20,606 nt of DNA from Chloroflexota bacterium (lineage in GTDB: Bacteria > Chloroflexota > Limnocylindria > QHBO01), in NCBI GenBank assembly GCA_020848055.1, contig JADLBB010000002.1:1-20606 (forward strand). The letters run 5' to 3'. The notes below the pieces were generated by a model. The model saw only the letters and a program-made list of their open reading frames with translations, was not told the DNA's origin and searched no databases. Shown in pieces: positions 1 through 7,368 of the stretch (its first letter is position 1; each line of letters opens with the position of its first letter). The position numbers were made by a program, and so were the translations under genes.

Positions 1-242
1 TCGATCCGACCATCGTCGCCCAGTCCGCCCGTAACCGGTTCGCGGGCATCGTGACCCGCGTGGAGCGCGATGGCGTGGCGGCGGTGGTGGAGGTCATCGC
101 CGGACCGCATCGGTTGGTGAGCCTGATGACCGCCGAGGCGGTGGAGGACCTGGACCTCAAAGTCGGCGACGAGGCGGTGTGCGTGGTCAAGGCGACCAAT
201 GTGATCGTCGAGATCCCGTCGGGCAGGGAGTCGCGCCCGTGA
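1..242 (+). CDS. TOBE (molybdate-binding) domain protein, 3' end only
   Basis: This is the C-terminal 79 residues of a gene that begins before the window; the reading frame is open from base 3 to the TGA at 240-242. The visible part is one TOBE/Mop domain. It opens with the typical SARNRFAGIV start, has a middle strand ending in VSLMTAEAVEDL, and closes with the VKATNVIVEIP strand. Such domains bind molybdate or tungstate. Short excisionase-type helix-turn-helix proteins ending in exactly this kind of domain often precede modA in Actinomycetota and Chloroflexota, so a molybdate-responsive regulator is my first choice. The C-terminus of a ModC ATPase also carries TOBE domains and cannot be excluded without the upstream sequence. 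The stop codon overlaps the GTG start of modA, so the genes are translationally coupled. Confidence 0.8.
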   Translation, partial: DPTIVAQSARNRFAGIVTRVERDGVAAVVEVIAGPHRLVSLMTAEAVEDLDLKVGDEAVCVVKATNVIVEIPSGRESRP

Positions 243-1036
243 GGTGGCGCACCACCAAGGCGATGTCCGCATCGGTCCTGTTGCTCGCAGGGTGCTCGGT
301 CATGGCCCCATCCCCGTCGTCGGGCATCGAACTGACCGTCTATGCCGCCGCGTCGCTGAAGGGAGTGCTGGCGCGAGCCGAGGCAGCGTACGAGGCGGCC
401 AACGCGGGGGTCACGCTCACCATCTCGACCGACTCGTCGGCCGCGCTGGCCACCCAGATCGAGCTGGGCGCCCCGGCGGACGTGTTCCTGTCGGCGGACA
501 CCAAGAACCCGCATGCGCTCGCGGCCGCGGGCCTGACCGATGGCGACCCGGTTGCCTTCGCCGGCAACGAGCTGACGATCATCGTGCCGGCCGCCAACCC
601 GGCCCGGATCATCACTCCGGCCGACCTGGCCGGAGAGGGCGTCCGGATCATCGCCGCCGGCGACGAGGTGCCGATCACCAGGTACGCGGAACGCCTGGTC
701 GCCAACCTCGCGAGCCTGGATGGCTATCCGGCGGACTTTGGCGCCAGGTACGCGGCAAACATCGTGTCGCGGGAGGACAACGTGAAGGCCGTGGTCGCCA
801 AGGTCCAGCTGGGCGAGGGAGACGCCGGGATCGTCTACCGCACCGATGCGGCTGCGGCCGACGGGCTGGTGGTGGTGGATGTTCCGGCGGGCGCGAACGT
901 GCCAGCGACGTACAGCGGCGTGGTGGTGGGCGCCTCGCGGCACCCCGAGGCAGCGCGGGCCTTCCTCGGCTGGCTCGCCGGACCGGGCGGACAGGCCATC
1001 CTGGTCGAACTTGGGTTCGGGCCACCGCCGTCGTGA
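239..1036 (+). CDS. modA: Molybdate ABC transporter, substrate-binding lipoprotein ModA
   Basis: The protein should capture molybdate (or tungstate) outside the membrane and deliver it to ModB. I chose the GTG at 239 because it overlaps the preceding TGA, has an AGGGAG ribosome site about nine bases upstream, and gives a 265-residue protein with a proper lipoprotein signal: a basic n-region (RWRTTK), a short hydrophobic core, and the lipobox LLAGC with lipidated Cys19. The longer frame from 179 would overlap the TOBE gene and spoil the signal peptide; ATG 263 is a possible shorter start. The mature part begins with the ModA strand ELTVYAAASLK (Ser39 is a likely anion ligand). It then has the ST-SS-ALATQIELGAPADVFLSAD region and ends with the usual PEAARAFLGWL helix. 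The TGA overlaps the modB start by one base. Confidence 0.93.
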   Translation: MRWRTTKAMSASVLLLAGCSVMAPSPSSGIELTVYAAASLKGVLARAEAAYEAANAGVTLTISTDSSAALATQIELGAPADVFLSADTKNPHALAAAGLTDGDPVAFAGNELTIIVPAANPARIITPADLAGEGVRIIAAGDEVPITRYAERLVANLASLDGYPADFGARYAANIVSREDNVKAVVAKVQLGEGDAGIVYRTDAAAADGLVVVDVPAGANVPATYSGVVVGASRHPEAARAFLGWLAGPGGQAILVELGFGPPPS

Positions 1037-1869
1037 TGGACGAACCGATTCCAACCACGCGGGCAGGAGGCTGGGGCGGCGCGGCCGTCGGCGCGCTGGC
1101 AGCCGCCTTCGCGCTGCTGCTGGGCCTGCCGGTCGTCGCCCTCGTTGTCCGGGCGCTGTTCGACGGGTCGTTGGGAGTCGCGCTGGGCTCGCCGGTGGTG
1201 GGAGAGGCGCTGTGGCTCAGCCTGGTCACGACTGCGGTCAGCCTGGGCATCACGGTGGCCCTCGGGCTGCCTCTGGCGTTCGTCCTGGCTCGCCGTCGAT
1301 TCCGCGGCAAGGGCCTGTTGGAGGCGGTCGTGAACATGCCCATCGTGCTGCCCCCATCGGTGGCCGGGCTGGCGCTGCTGCTGGTGTTCGGACGGAACGG
1401 CCTGCTGTCGGGACCGTTCGAGGTCATCGGGATATCGGTGCCGTTCACCACGCTGGCGGTGATACTGGCCCAGGTCTTCGTGTCCGCTCCGTTCTTCGTC
1501 CGCTCGGCGCGCACGGGAATCGCCGGCGTGGATCGCGACCTGGAGGACGCGGCACGCGTGGACGGGGCCTCGGAGGCCACCTTGTTCCGCTCGGTTACCC
1601 TGCCGCTCGCCGGCGCATCGCTGGCCGCCGGACTGGTCATGGCCTGGGCCCGCGCCCTGGGTGAGTTCGGTGCCACGATCATGTTCGCCGGCAACGTCGC
1701 TGGCCGCACCCAGACCCTGCCACTGGTCGTCTACTCCGAGTTCGGAGGCGGGGACCTGGACCAGTCCGTCGCGGCGGCCGCGATCCTGGTGCTGGCTGCC
1801 TTCGGTGTCCTGGCGGCCGTCAGGCTCTTCGGTTGGGGTCGAGCGCTCGATGCGCGCGGGGTCTCGTGA
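1036..1869 (+). CDS. modB: Molybdate ABC transporter permease ModB
   Basis: This 277-residue integral membrane protein would form the molybdate channel with a partner ATPase. About six hydrophobic helices are visible, the first near residues 17-40. The EAA loop that docks onto the ATPase lies near 170-190 (ARVDGASEATLFRSVTLP). It is followed by ALGEFGATIMFAGN and RTQTLPLVVY, which are typical of the ModB/CysT permease family. The ATG at 1036 shares a base with the modA stop, so TOBE, modA and modB form one operon. The expected modC ATPase does not follow: modB ends ten bases before a convergent gene on the other strand. The ATPase must be upstream of the window, elsewhere in the genome, or supplied by another transporter. 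Identity as molybdate rather than sulfate permease rests on the modA neighbour. Confidence 0.92.
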   Translation: MDEPIPTTRAGGWGGAAVGALAAAFALLLGLPVVALVVRALFDGSLGVALGSPVVGEALWLSLVTTAVSLGITVALGLPLAFVLARRRFRGKGLLEAVVNMPIVLPPSVAGLALLLVFGRNGLLSGPFEVIGISVPFTTLAVILAQVFVSAPFFVRSARTGIAGVDRDLEDAARVDGASEATLFRSVTLPLAGASLAAGLVMAWARALGEFGATIMFAGNVAGRTQTLPLVVYSEFGGGDLDQSVAAAAILVLAAFGVLAAVRLFGWGRALDARGVS

Positions 1870-1879
1870 CCACGGGGCC

Positions 1880-2824
1880 CTAGCCGGGTGGCGCCGATAC
1901 GTACTGCTTGGCGTCCTCGAGCCGCACGCGCACCCAGGCCGCACCGACCACCATCAGCGTAAAGGTCACCCACAGCCAGACCAGGATGGCCAGCACGCCG
2001 ACCCCCGGGCCCAGTTCAACTGCTCGGCGCACGACGAAGGTGCCGACCAGCGCCATGGCCTCGGTCCAGGCCGCGATCAGCACTCCGATGACGATCGCGG
2101 GCAGGCCGATCACCTCGCGGGTGACCGGTACGGTCGGCACGAAGCGGTAGGCGGCGTACAAGGTCGCGATCCACACGCCTACGACCAGCAAGGGTGCGGC
2201 GACGAAAGCGATCACGTCGAACACGACGTCGAGTCCCAGGAATCCGATGTCCGACATGCGGGTCGTTATGCCGGTCAGGAACAGCATCACGGTCACCAGC
2301 GCCAGCAGCATGAAGATCGAGATCATGCCGCGCCAGATGCGCACCAGCGCGCTGCGACGCGCGTAGCCGCTGAAGACCCGCGCGAACGCCTCGTCGATGG
2401 CGCGGTAGAACGTGCTGGCGCCCCACAGCGAACCGAGCCCGGCGATGAGGCTGGCGTTCATGCGGCCCTCGAGCCGCGCGTCCATGGCGCTGGCCGCGAT
2501 GCCGGCCAGGGGTGGGAAGACGTCGCCGATGGCGTCGGCGATGGCGCGACGGCCGGCCTCCTCGGGCACCAGCAGGCTGACCAGGCCGGTGGTCAGCAGC
2601 AGTGCGGGGAGCAGCGCGAAGACGGCCGCGAAAGTCAGGCCGCCAGACAGCAGGTCTCCGCCGGCAGCGTTCCAGATCGGCGAGATGCGCATCGCCAGCC
2701 GGCCCAGCTTGGTGTCGGCGGCCCATTCCATCGTCTCGTAGGCGCTATCGGTCAGGCCCTTGCGCTCAGGCCGCGCGTCACCCGGGCGGCGGGGCGCCGG
2801 ATCGGGCGTCATATGCCGCGCCAC
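1880..2824 (-). CDS. YihY/virulence factor BrkB family membrane protein
   Basis: This 314-residue integral membrane protein belongs to the YihY/BrkB family (once mislabelled RNase BN), whose function is not firmly established. The first 55 residues are hydrophilic. Hydrophobic segments follow near 58-86, 122-140, 165-187, 198-226, 238-266 and 272-298, as expected for six helices. Family landmarks include the GGLTFAAVFALLPALLL region of helix 1, GASTFYRAIDEAF near 135-147, the YRFVP motif near 226-230, and ILVWLWVTFTLMVVGAAW at the C-terminus. The GTG at 2824 directly abuts the stop of the PH-SHOCT gene; an ATG four codons inside (2812) is an equally possible start. The two genes almost certainly share an mRNA. 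The gene converges on modB with ten bases between stops and no clear terminator. Confidence 0.88.
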   Translation of the reverse strand: MARHMTPDPAPRRPGDARPERKGLTDSAYETMEWAADTKLGRLAMRISPIWNAAGGDLLSGGLTFAAVFALLPALLLTTGLVSLLVPEEAGRRAIADAIGDVFPPLAGIAASAMDARLEGRMNASLIAGLGSLWGASTFYRAIDEAFARVFSGYARRSALVRIWRGMISIFMLLALVTVMLFLTGITTRMSDIGFLGLDVVFDVIAFVAAPLLVVGVWIATLYAAYRFVPTVPVTREVIGLPAIVIGVLIAAWTEAMALVGTFVVRRAVELGPGVGVLAILVWLWVTFTLMVVGAAWVRVRLEDAKQYVSAPPG

Positions 2825-3469
2825 TCACACGCGCGCGAGGATCTCGGCCTTCTTGGCCTCGAATTCGTCGGACGTGACCGCCCCGGTGTCGCGCAACTCC
2901 GCCAGGCGCGCCAGGACCGCCAGCGGGTCGGCCGTTGCCGGTGCGGCACCAGCTGGCTGCTCGGATGGAGCCGCGTGCGACATGGCCCCCATCAGGCGAT
3001 CTCGGAACTGGTTCGGGTTCGAGATGGTCAGGAAGCGCTCGGCAGCCGCGACGCCGCCCTTGCCGATGACCAGGACGTCGCCGTAGCCGAGGCGCCCGCC
3101 CATGAACGGCACCCGGGTCTGGACGTCGGTCACGGCTGACAGCATGGTGGCCGAGGTGCGACGCGCGGCGAGGCCCTCGTCTCGCACGACGCGCAGGCTG
3201 GTGATGGCGAACACGGCGGTGCGCCAGACGATGACGTGGTAGATGATCGCGCCGATGCCGCCGACCACCAGGCCGGTGCGCACCAGCTCGAACAGGCTGA
3301 TGAACCAGCCGCCGATGCCGCCGTCGGACTCGGGCAGGATAGCGCCCAGCACCCAGGCGACGAAGAGCATCGCGATCGGGATGACCGAAGCGCGCAATGG
3401 CGACAGCCAGTGCTTGGTCGTCGAGAAGACGATCTCCTCGTCCGATAGCAGGTCGACTCGGGATGACAT
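2825..3469 (-). CDS. Membrane-anchored PH-domain protein with C-terminal SHOCT domain
   Basis: This 214-residue protein has four parts: a short cytoplasmic N-terminus, two membrane helices (about 26-46 and 63-82), a bacterial PH-like (DUF304/bPH_2) domain about 83-158, and a linker rich in Ala and Pro. It ends in a SHOCT motif (about 181-212, DPLAVLARLAELRDTGAVTS followed by DEFEAKKAEIL). The PH part is recognisable from the FAITSLRVVRDEGL strand-turn and the VTDVQTRVPFMGGRLGYGDV segment. SHOCT modules are found at the ends of many small membrane proteins and are thought to mediate oligomerisation; no specific substrate can be inferred. The ATG has a good ribosome site (GAGGAG, seven bases upstream). 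It lies 70 bases downstream of the cold-shock gene and directly abuts the BrkB-type gene, suggesting a joint envelope role. Confidence 0.85.
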   Translation of the reverse strand: MSSRVDLLSDEEIVFSTTKHWLSPLRASVIPIAMLFVAWVLGAILPESDGGIGGWFISLFELVRTGLVVGGIGAIIYHVIVWRTAVFAITSLRVVRDEGLAARRTSATMLSAVTDVQTRVPFMGGRLGYGDVLVIGKGGVAAAERFLTISNPNQFRDRLMGAMSHAAPSEQPAGAAPATADPLAVLARLAELRDTGAVTSDEFEAKKAEILARV

Positions 3470-3489
3470 TACGTCTCCTCAGGATGCGC

Positions 3490-3520
3490 CGAAGCGGCCG
3501 CCGCGATGGCGACCGCTTCG
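3490..3520 (-). terminator. Strong nested hairpin after the cold-shock gene
   Basis: A perfect 8-bp inverted repeat (CGAAGCGG at 3490-3497, CCGCTTCG at 3513-3520) encloses a second 4-bp stem (CGCC 3499-3502, GGCG 3508-3511). It sits 19 bases past the cold-shock stop and just before the ribosome site of the PH-SHOCT gene. No T-run follows, so it could be a factor-dependent terminator, a 3' stabiliser, or a leader structure for the next gene. Confidence 0.5.
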
Positions 3521-3539
3521 ACCCTTGTTGCCCGGAGCG

Positions 3540-3746
3540 CTATTCGGCGGCGCGGACGTTTGCGGCGCGCGGGCCGCGCGGATTGGACTCGACGTCGAAC
3601 GTGACGCTCTCGCCGCCAACGAGTCGATCGAAGTCCACCGACTCGCTCAGCCCGTCGCGATGGAAGAAGTAGTCCTTGCCATCCTCGCCGGTGATGAAGC
3701 CGAAGCCACGATCGGCGACGACCTTCTTGACAGTGCCATTGGCCAT
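3540..3746 (-). CDS. Cold-shock domain protein (CspA family)
   Basis: This is a 68-residue single cold-shock domain, the normal family size. It should bind single-stranded RNA or DNA and act as an RNA chaperone in the cytoplasm. The start MANGTVKKV, the RNP1-like RGFGFI and the RNP2-like YFFHR are all visible, followed by the usual VTFDVESNPRGPRAANV end. I chose the ATG at 3746 rather than an in-frame start further upstream because it opens the domain in the family's normal place and has a perfect AGGAGG (3754-3759) seven bases before it. The gene diverges from guanine deaminase, with only 62 bases between the starts. A TACCCT hexamer on the minus strand (3779 to 3774) would give a leader of about 20 bases, far shorter than the long thermosensing leader of E. 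coli cspA. Confidence 0.95.
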   Translation of the reverse strand: MANGTVKKVVADRGFGFITGEDGKDYFFHRDGLSESVDFDRLVGGESVTFDVESNPRGPRAANVRAAE

Positions 3747-3773
3747 TGATAGGCCTCCTAACGGTAGGCGCCA

Positions 3774-3779
3774 AGGGTA
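3774..3779 (-). promoter_or_regulatory. Candidate -10 box for the cold-shock gene
   Basis: TACCCT on the minus strand fits TANNNT and is preceded by TG. It lies upstream of the AGGAGG site, leaving room for a leader of about 20 bases. No good -35 element was seen. Confidence 0.35.
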
Positions 3780-3794
3780 CATCCTTTGGACGTG

Positions 3795-3800
3795 TAGCAT
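3795..3800 (+). promoter_or_regulatory. TAGCAT -10 box just before guanine deaminase
   Basis: TAGCAT lies eight bases before the ATG at 3809, which has no Shine-Dalgarno sequence. The spacing implies a leaderless or nearly leaderless transcript. The same arrangement recurs at other genes in the window. Confidence 0.55.
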
Positions 3801-3808
3801 CCGCACCG

Positions 3809-5152
3809 ATGACGTCGTCCGGCCCGATACGACCGCTCGCGCTGCGTGCCCGCATCGTCACGCCGCTGGCAGCGGGTGGGACGCTGGATCTCGCCGACGG
3901 TCTGCTCGAGACCGATGACGGCGGTCGCATCATCGGCGTGCGCCCGTGGCGAGGCGCCGCGGACGCCGCCGTCGAGGTGGCGGACCTGCGGCCGCTGGTC
4001 CTGCTGCCGGGCATGGTGGACCTGCACGCCCACCTTCCGCAGCTGCCGAACGCCGGGCTGGGGGCCGGCCTGGACCTGCTGACCTGGCTGGACCGATACA
4101 TCTTCCCGCTCGAGCACGCCTACGACCGCTCCGTGGCCGAGCGGCAGGCCCCCGCGGCGTGGAGCGCGTTCGCCGCCGCCGGCACGACGACGGTGCTGGC
4201 GTACGCTGCCATCTGGCCCGACTCGACCGATGCCGCCTTCGAGGCGGCCGAGGCCCATGGCATCCGCGCGATCATCGGCAAGGTGATGATGGACCGCCTG
4301 ACCTACGACGCCGGCATCGACCCTGGAAGGATCCTCGAAAGCAGCCTGCGCCAGTCCGACGAGCTGGCGTCGCGCTGGCACGGCCGGGACGGGGGACGAT
4401 TGCAGTACGCGTTCACACCTCGCTTCGCGGTCAGCTGCAGCGCAGACCTGCTGCGTGAATCGGCGGCGCTGGCGCGGCTGCACGGGGCGTACTGGCAGAC
4501 GCACCTGTCGGAGGATGGCGGCGAGATCAACGAGGTGCGGCGCCTGTTCCCCGACGCTCGCGACTACCTCGACTGCTACGAGCGGGCCGGCGGCCTGGGG
4601 CCGAAGTCCATCTTCGCCCACGCCATCCACCTGTCCGACGACGAGGTGCGACGGCTGGTGGCCGGCGGATCGGCCGTGGCGCATTGTCCGGCCTCGAACG
4701 TGTTCCTGGCGAGTGGCCTGATGCCGCTCGCGGCGTATCGCGCCGCCGGCATGCGGGTCGGACTCGGCAGCGACGTGGCCGGCGGACCGGAGGCGTCCAT
4801 CTTCGCCACCATGCGCGCCGGCGTCGTCGTCCAACGCGCCCTGGAATTGACCGGACGGGCGGCGCCCGATGGGGCGCTGCGGCCGAGCGACTGGCTGCGT
4901 GCCGGAACGCTGGACGGGGCCGGGGCACTGGGGCTGTCGCACAGCATCGGCTCGCTCGAAGCGGGCAAGGAGGCCGACCTGATCGCCATCGACCCCGGTC
5001 TCACGACGCCGCTGCCGGGCGACGAGCAGCCGCTCGACACCGAGGACCTGCTGAGCCGGCTGATCTTCCGCACCCATCCGAACATGGTCCGCGCGGCATG
5101 GGTGCGCGGCCGGCCGCTGGCAGGACCGCCGGGAATCGGCGGCATCGGGTAG
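3809..5152 (+). CDS. guaD: Guanine deaminase
   Basis: The enzyme should hydrolyse guanine to xanthine and ammonia in purine salvage or catabolism. The 447-residue length matches the family. The metal site of the amidohydrolase fold is complete: HAH at 73-75, His232 in THLSE, His271 in FAHAIH, and Asp322 in GLGSD. Guanine-deaminase hallmarks go beyond the general fold: LTWLDRYIFPLE near 91-102, the guanine-contacting TPRF (Arg205-Phe206), Glu235 after the THLS histidine, the LFPDARDYLDCY segment, and HCPASN followed by SGLMPL. Two positions usually Thr (HCPTSN and GTD) are Ala and Ser here, a mild difference. The ATG at 3809 was chosen because the upstream extension overlaps the cold-shock gene and lacks family similarity. 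The TAG stop forms the start of the next gene's -10 box. Related aminohydrolases acting on other purines or triazines cannot be wholly excluded. Confidence 0.85.
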   Translation: MTSSGPIRPLALRARIVTPLAAGGTLDLADGLLETDDGGRIIGVRPWRGAADAAVEVADLRPLVLLPGMVDLHAHLPQLPNAGLGAGLDLLTWLDRYIFPLEHAYDRSVAERQAPAAWSAFAAAGTTTVLAYAAIWPDSTDAAFEAAEAHGIRAIIGKVMMDRLTYDAGIDPGRILESSLRQSDELASRWHGRDGGRLQYAFTPRFAVSCSADLLRESAALARLHGAYWQTHLSEDGGEINEVRRLFPDARDYLDCYERAGGLGPKSIFAHAIHLSDDEVRRLVAGGSAVAHCPASNVFLASGLMPLAAYRAAGMRVGLGSDVAGGPEASIFATMRAGVVVQRALELTGRAAPDGALRPSDWLRAGTLDGAGALGLSHSIGSLEAGKEADLIAIDPGLTTPLPGDEQPLDTEDLLSRLIFRTHPNMVRAAWVRGRPLAGPPGIGGIG

Positions 5153-5155
5153 GCT
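5150..5155 (+). promoter_or_regulatory. TAGGCT -10 box overlapping the guaD stop codon
   Basis: The first three bases are the TAG stop of guaD. The hexamer is eight bases before the GTG at 5164, which has no clear ribosome site. Read-through from guaD is also possible. Confidence 0.45.
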
Positions 5156-5163
5156 AGGCGGCC

Positions 5164-5544
5164 GTGAAGCACATCATCGGGCTACTGGTAAATGCGGGGG
5201 CGCTGTTCGTGGCCGTCGCCATCGTTCCCGGCCTTGACTTCAGCTTCGGCCCGGACGACAGCTGGTGGAAGTTCCTGCTGGTCGCATTCATCTTCGGGCT
5301 GGTCAACTCGATCGTGCGCCCGGTGCTGCGGATCCTGACCTTCCCGGTCACGATCCTGACCCTGGGCCTGTTCCTGATCGTCATCAACGCGCTGATGCTC
5401 ATGCTGACCGGCGCGATCTCGTCCGAGTTGGGCCTGGGGCTGGTCGTCGCCGACTTCGTCGCCGCCCTGCTGGGCGCGGTCGTCATCAGCATCGTCGGCA
5501 TGATCCTGTCGGCCCTGGTCGGCGTCGGGCGGCTGGCCACCTGA
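5164..5544 (+). CDS. Phage-holin-family-4 type small membrane protein
   Basis: This 126-residue protein matches the four-helix 'mycobacterial phage holin superfamily IV' type (PF04020). Hydrophobic helices lie near 3-21, 36-56, 61-83 and 93-117. The conserved signature NSIVRPVLRILTFPVTILTLG joins helices 2 and 3. Despite the name, chromosomal members are common, lie far from phage genes, and have no proven lytic role. The surrounding genes here are housekeeping, so a membrane-housekeeping role is more likely than a phage one. The start is GTG at 5164, giving a first helix at once (KHIIGLLVNAGALFV). The next gene begins eleven bases after its stop and also encodes a membrane protein, so the two are probably co-transcribed. 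Confidence 0.85.
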   Translation: MKHIIGLLVNAGALFVAVAIVPGLDFSFGPDDSWWKFLLVAFIFGLVNSIVRPVLRILTFPVTILTLGLFLIVINALMLMLTGAISSELGLGLVVADFVAALLGAVVISIVGMILSALVGVGRLAT

Positions 5545-5555
5545 GCGCCGGACCG

Positions 5556-6218
5556 ATGGCGGCGGCGCGCCGCGCACCGTGGCCGGCCGGCCTGGCATTC
5601 GGGCTTGCACTTGCGGCACTCATCACGCTGGTCGGTCCGCTGGCGCTGTTCAACCCGCCGTTCGTCTCGATGCTTCAGGTCCGTCACGGCGTGGCGGCCG
5701 CGTTCGGGGAGAGCCAGTCCGAGGTTGACCGCGTAACCGGCTCGATGCTGTGGGACCTGCTGACCGACGGTGAGTTCGACGCCGCGTTCAACGGCCGGCC
5801 GCCGCTGCTCGATCCCGCGGAGCGATCGCACATGCACGACGTCTCGGTGCTGGTGCGCAGGCTGCTGCTGGTGGTGGCGCTGTCGGGGCTTGTGGCCGTC
5901 GCCTGCGCGCGCTGGCTGCGAGACGAGCCGCGGCGCCGCGGGCGCATCATGTTGGTCGCATCGGTGATCATCGGTTCGGCGGCCGTGGCAGTGGCCGTCG
6001 CCTTCGCGGTCGCGTTCGAGGCGGCCTTCCTGGCATTTCATGCGGTCTTCTTCCCGCCGGGCAGCTTCCTGTTCCCACCCGGGTCGAACCTGATCACCCT
6101 GTTCCCGGAGCCGTTCTGGTTCGATGCCTCGCTTGCCGCGGGCGCCACCATCCTGCTGGGGGCCGCGCTCGTGGCGTGGCTCGGATGGCGGCGGCTGGCG
6201 TCCCGCGGCGAGGCGTGA
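5556..6218 (+). CDS. DUF1461-type (TIGR01906) integral membrane protein
   Basis: The 220-residue protein fits the DUF1461/TIGR01906 family, whose function is unknown. It has a first helix near 11-32, an extracytoplasmic loop to about 98, and helices near 100-117, 131-160 and 192-211. Two family landmarks are visible: HMHDVSVLVRRLL near 92-104, and the C-terminal FHAVFFPPGSFLFPPG (161-176) with LFPEPFWFD (182-190) before the last helix. The ATG at 5556 is the first start after the stop of the holin-type gene. It has only a weak purine stretch in front, so translation may depend on coupling to its neighbour. Nothing in the sequence suggests a catalytic site. The family assignment is good; the role is unknown. 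Confidence 0.8.
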   Translation: MAAARRAPWPAGLAFGLALAALITLVGPLALFNPPFVSMLQVRHGVAAAFGESQSEVDRVTGSMLWDLLTDGEFDAAFNGRPPLLDPAERSHMHDVSVLVRRLLLVVALSGLVAVACARWLRDEPRRRGRIMLVASVIIGSAAVAVAVAFAVAFEAAFLAFHAVFFPPGSFLFPPGSNLITLFPEPFWFDASLAAGATILLGAALVAWLGWRRLASRGEA

Positions 6219-6220
6219 TC

Positions 6221-6226
6221 TAGACT
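6221..6226 (+). promoter_or_regulatory. TAGACT -10 box before the site-2 protease operon
   Basis: TAGACT is nine bases before the ATG at 6236, and no Shine-Dalgarno sequence lies between. It probably drives the protease, moeA and moaC-mogA genes as one leaderless-start operon. No convincing -35 hexamer was found. Confidence 0.6.
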
Positions 6227-6235
6227 CGCACCAGC

Positions 6236-7360
6236 ATGGGACACGGGTGGCGCATAGGTCGGATCGCGGGCATCGAGCTGCGCATCCATCCGAGCTGGCT
6301 GGTGATCGCATTCCTGATCACCTACTCGCTGGCCGTCGCGCAGTTCCCGCGCCAGTTCCCAGGCTGGAACGAGGGCCAGTACTGGATCGTCGCGGCCGCC
6401 ACCGCGGTCCTGTTCTTCGGATCGGTCCTGGCCCACGAGCTGTCGCACGCCATGGTGGCGCGCCGTTTCGGCATGCGGGTCGATGGCATCACGCTGTTCA
6501 TCTTCGGGGGCGCCACCAGCCTGGAAGGCGACTCGCGCACGCCGCGGGAGGAGGCGCTGATCGCGCTCGCCGGCCCGGCGACGAGCATCGCCATCGGCCT
6601 GGTGTTCATCGCGCTCGATCTGCTCGTCCCGCACCCGCAGTTCGGCGCCCTGATCGGGTGGCTGGGCTTCATCAACATCGCGCTCGGCGCCTTCAACCTC
6701 ATCCCCGGCTTCCCGATGGACGGCGGCCGCGTCCTGCGCGCGGTGCTGTGGCGATGGCGAGGGGATCCGCTGGTCGCGACGCGCAATGCCGCGCAGGTCG
6801 GGCGCTTCCTGGCCTACCTGCTCATCGCGGGCGGCGTGTACATCGCGCTGCGACCCGGGGGCCTGTTCAGCGGCCTGTGGCTGGCACTGATCGGGTGGTT
6901 CCTGTCGAATGCGGCCGAGGCGACCGCGACCCAGGCCGGCGTCGAGTCGAGCCTGCGGGGCATCACCGTGCGCGACGCGATGGACCCGACGCCGCCGGCG
7001 GTGTCGCCCAACGAGTCGGTCGCCGACCTGGTGCAGGAGCGGCTGCTGAAGGGGGAGCATCGGTCATACCTGGTGCAATACGACGATGGCGGCCTGGCTG
7101 GAATCGTGACCCTGTCCGACGTGCGATCCCTGCCGCGCGCCGACTGGCCGGCCGCCCGCGTCACCGACATCATGACCCGCTTCGCCGACCTGGTCGTCAC
7201 CAGCCCCGACGCGCCACTGACCGACGCGCTGCGCGCCATCCAGGAGCGCGAGGTGGATCAGCTGCCCGTGCTGGATGGCGAGGGCCGTTCGCCGGTCGGC
7301 CTGGTGACGAGACGCGGCATCCTGCGCCTGATCGAGACGCGCATGAAGCTGGGGTACTGA
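6236..7360 (+). CDS. Site-2 protease family membrane metalloprotease with two CBS domains
   Basis: This 374-residue protein is an intramembrane zinc protease of the SpoIVFB/Rv-type group. The N-terminal half is membrane-embedded. The zinc motif HELSH is at 67-71, and the third-ligand motif NLIPGFPMDGGRVL at 154-167 (Asp162) is complete, so it should be active. A linker follows, then a pair of CBS domains (about 240-374, beginning near GITVRDAMD and containing VTDIMTRFADLVV). CBS pairs usually bind adenosine nucleotides and could tie proteolysis to energy state, as proposed for archaeal and Bacillus relatives. No PDZ domain is present. The gene has no Shine-Dalgarno site but a TAGACT box just upstream. 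It is followed eight bases later by moeA, an unexpected partner. The natural substrate (an anti-sigma factor or other membrane protein) is not encoded nearby. Confidence 0.9.
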   Translation: MGHGWRIGRIAGIELRIHPSWLVIAFLITYSLAVAQFPRQFPGWNEGQYWIVAAATAVLFFGSVLAHELSHAMVARRFGMRVDGITLFIFGGATSLEGDSRTPREEALIALAGPATSIAIGLVFIALDLLVPHPQFGALIGWLGFINIALGAFNLIPGFPMDGGRVLRAVLWRWRGDPLVATRNAAQVGRFLAYLLIAGGVYIALRPGGLFSGLWLALIGWFLSNAAEATATQAGVESSLRGITVRDAMDPTPPAVSPNESVADLVQERLLKGEHRSYLVQYDDGGLAGIVTLSDVRSLPRADWPAARVTDIMTRFADLVVTSPDAPLTDALRAIQEREVDQLPVLDGEGRSPVGLVTRRGILRLIETRMKLGY

Positions 7361-7368
7361 GAGCACCG

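Noticed and set aside
1661..3139. 492-codon open frame on the plus strand over modB end and the BrkB gene
   Set aside because: Extremely His/Gln/Asp-rich and overlaps two genes with clear family matches in other frames.
3758..5077. 439-codon open frame antisense to guanine deaminase
   Set aside because: Gln/Arg/Val-rich composition without motifs, while the opposite strand encodes a complete enzyme with all active-site residues.
5164..5544. Prophage remnant suggested by the holin-type name
   Set aside because: No endolysin, integrase or structural genes nearby; this family is common on chromosomes outside phages.
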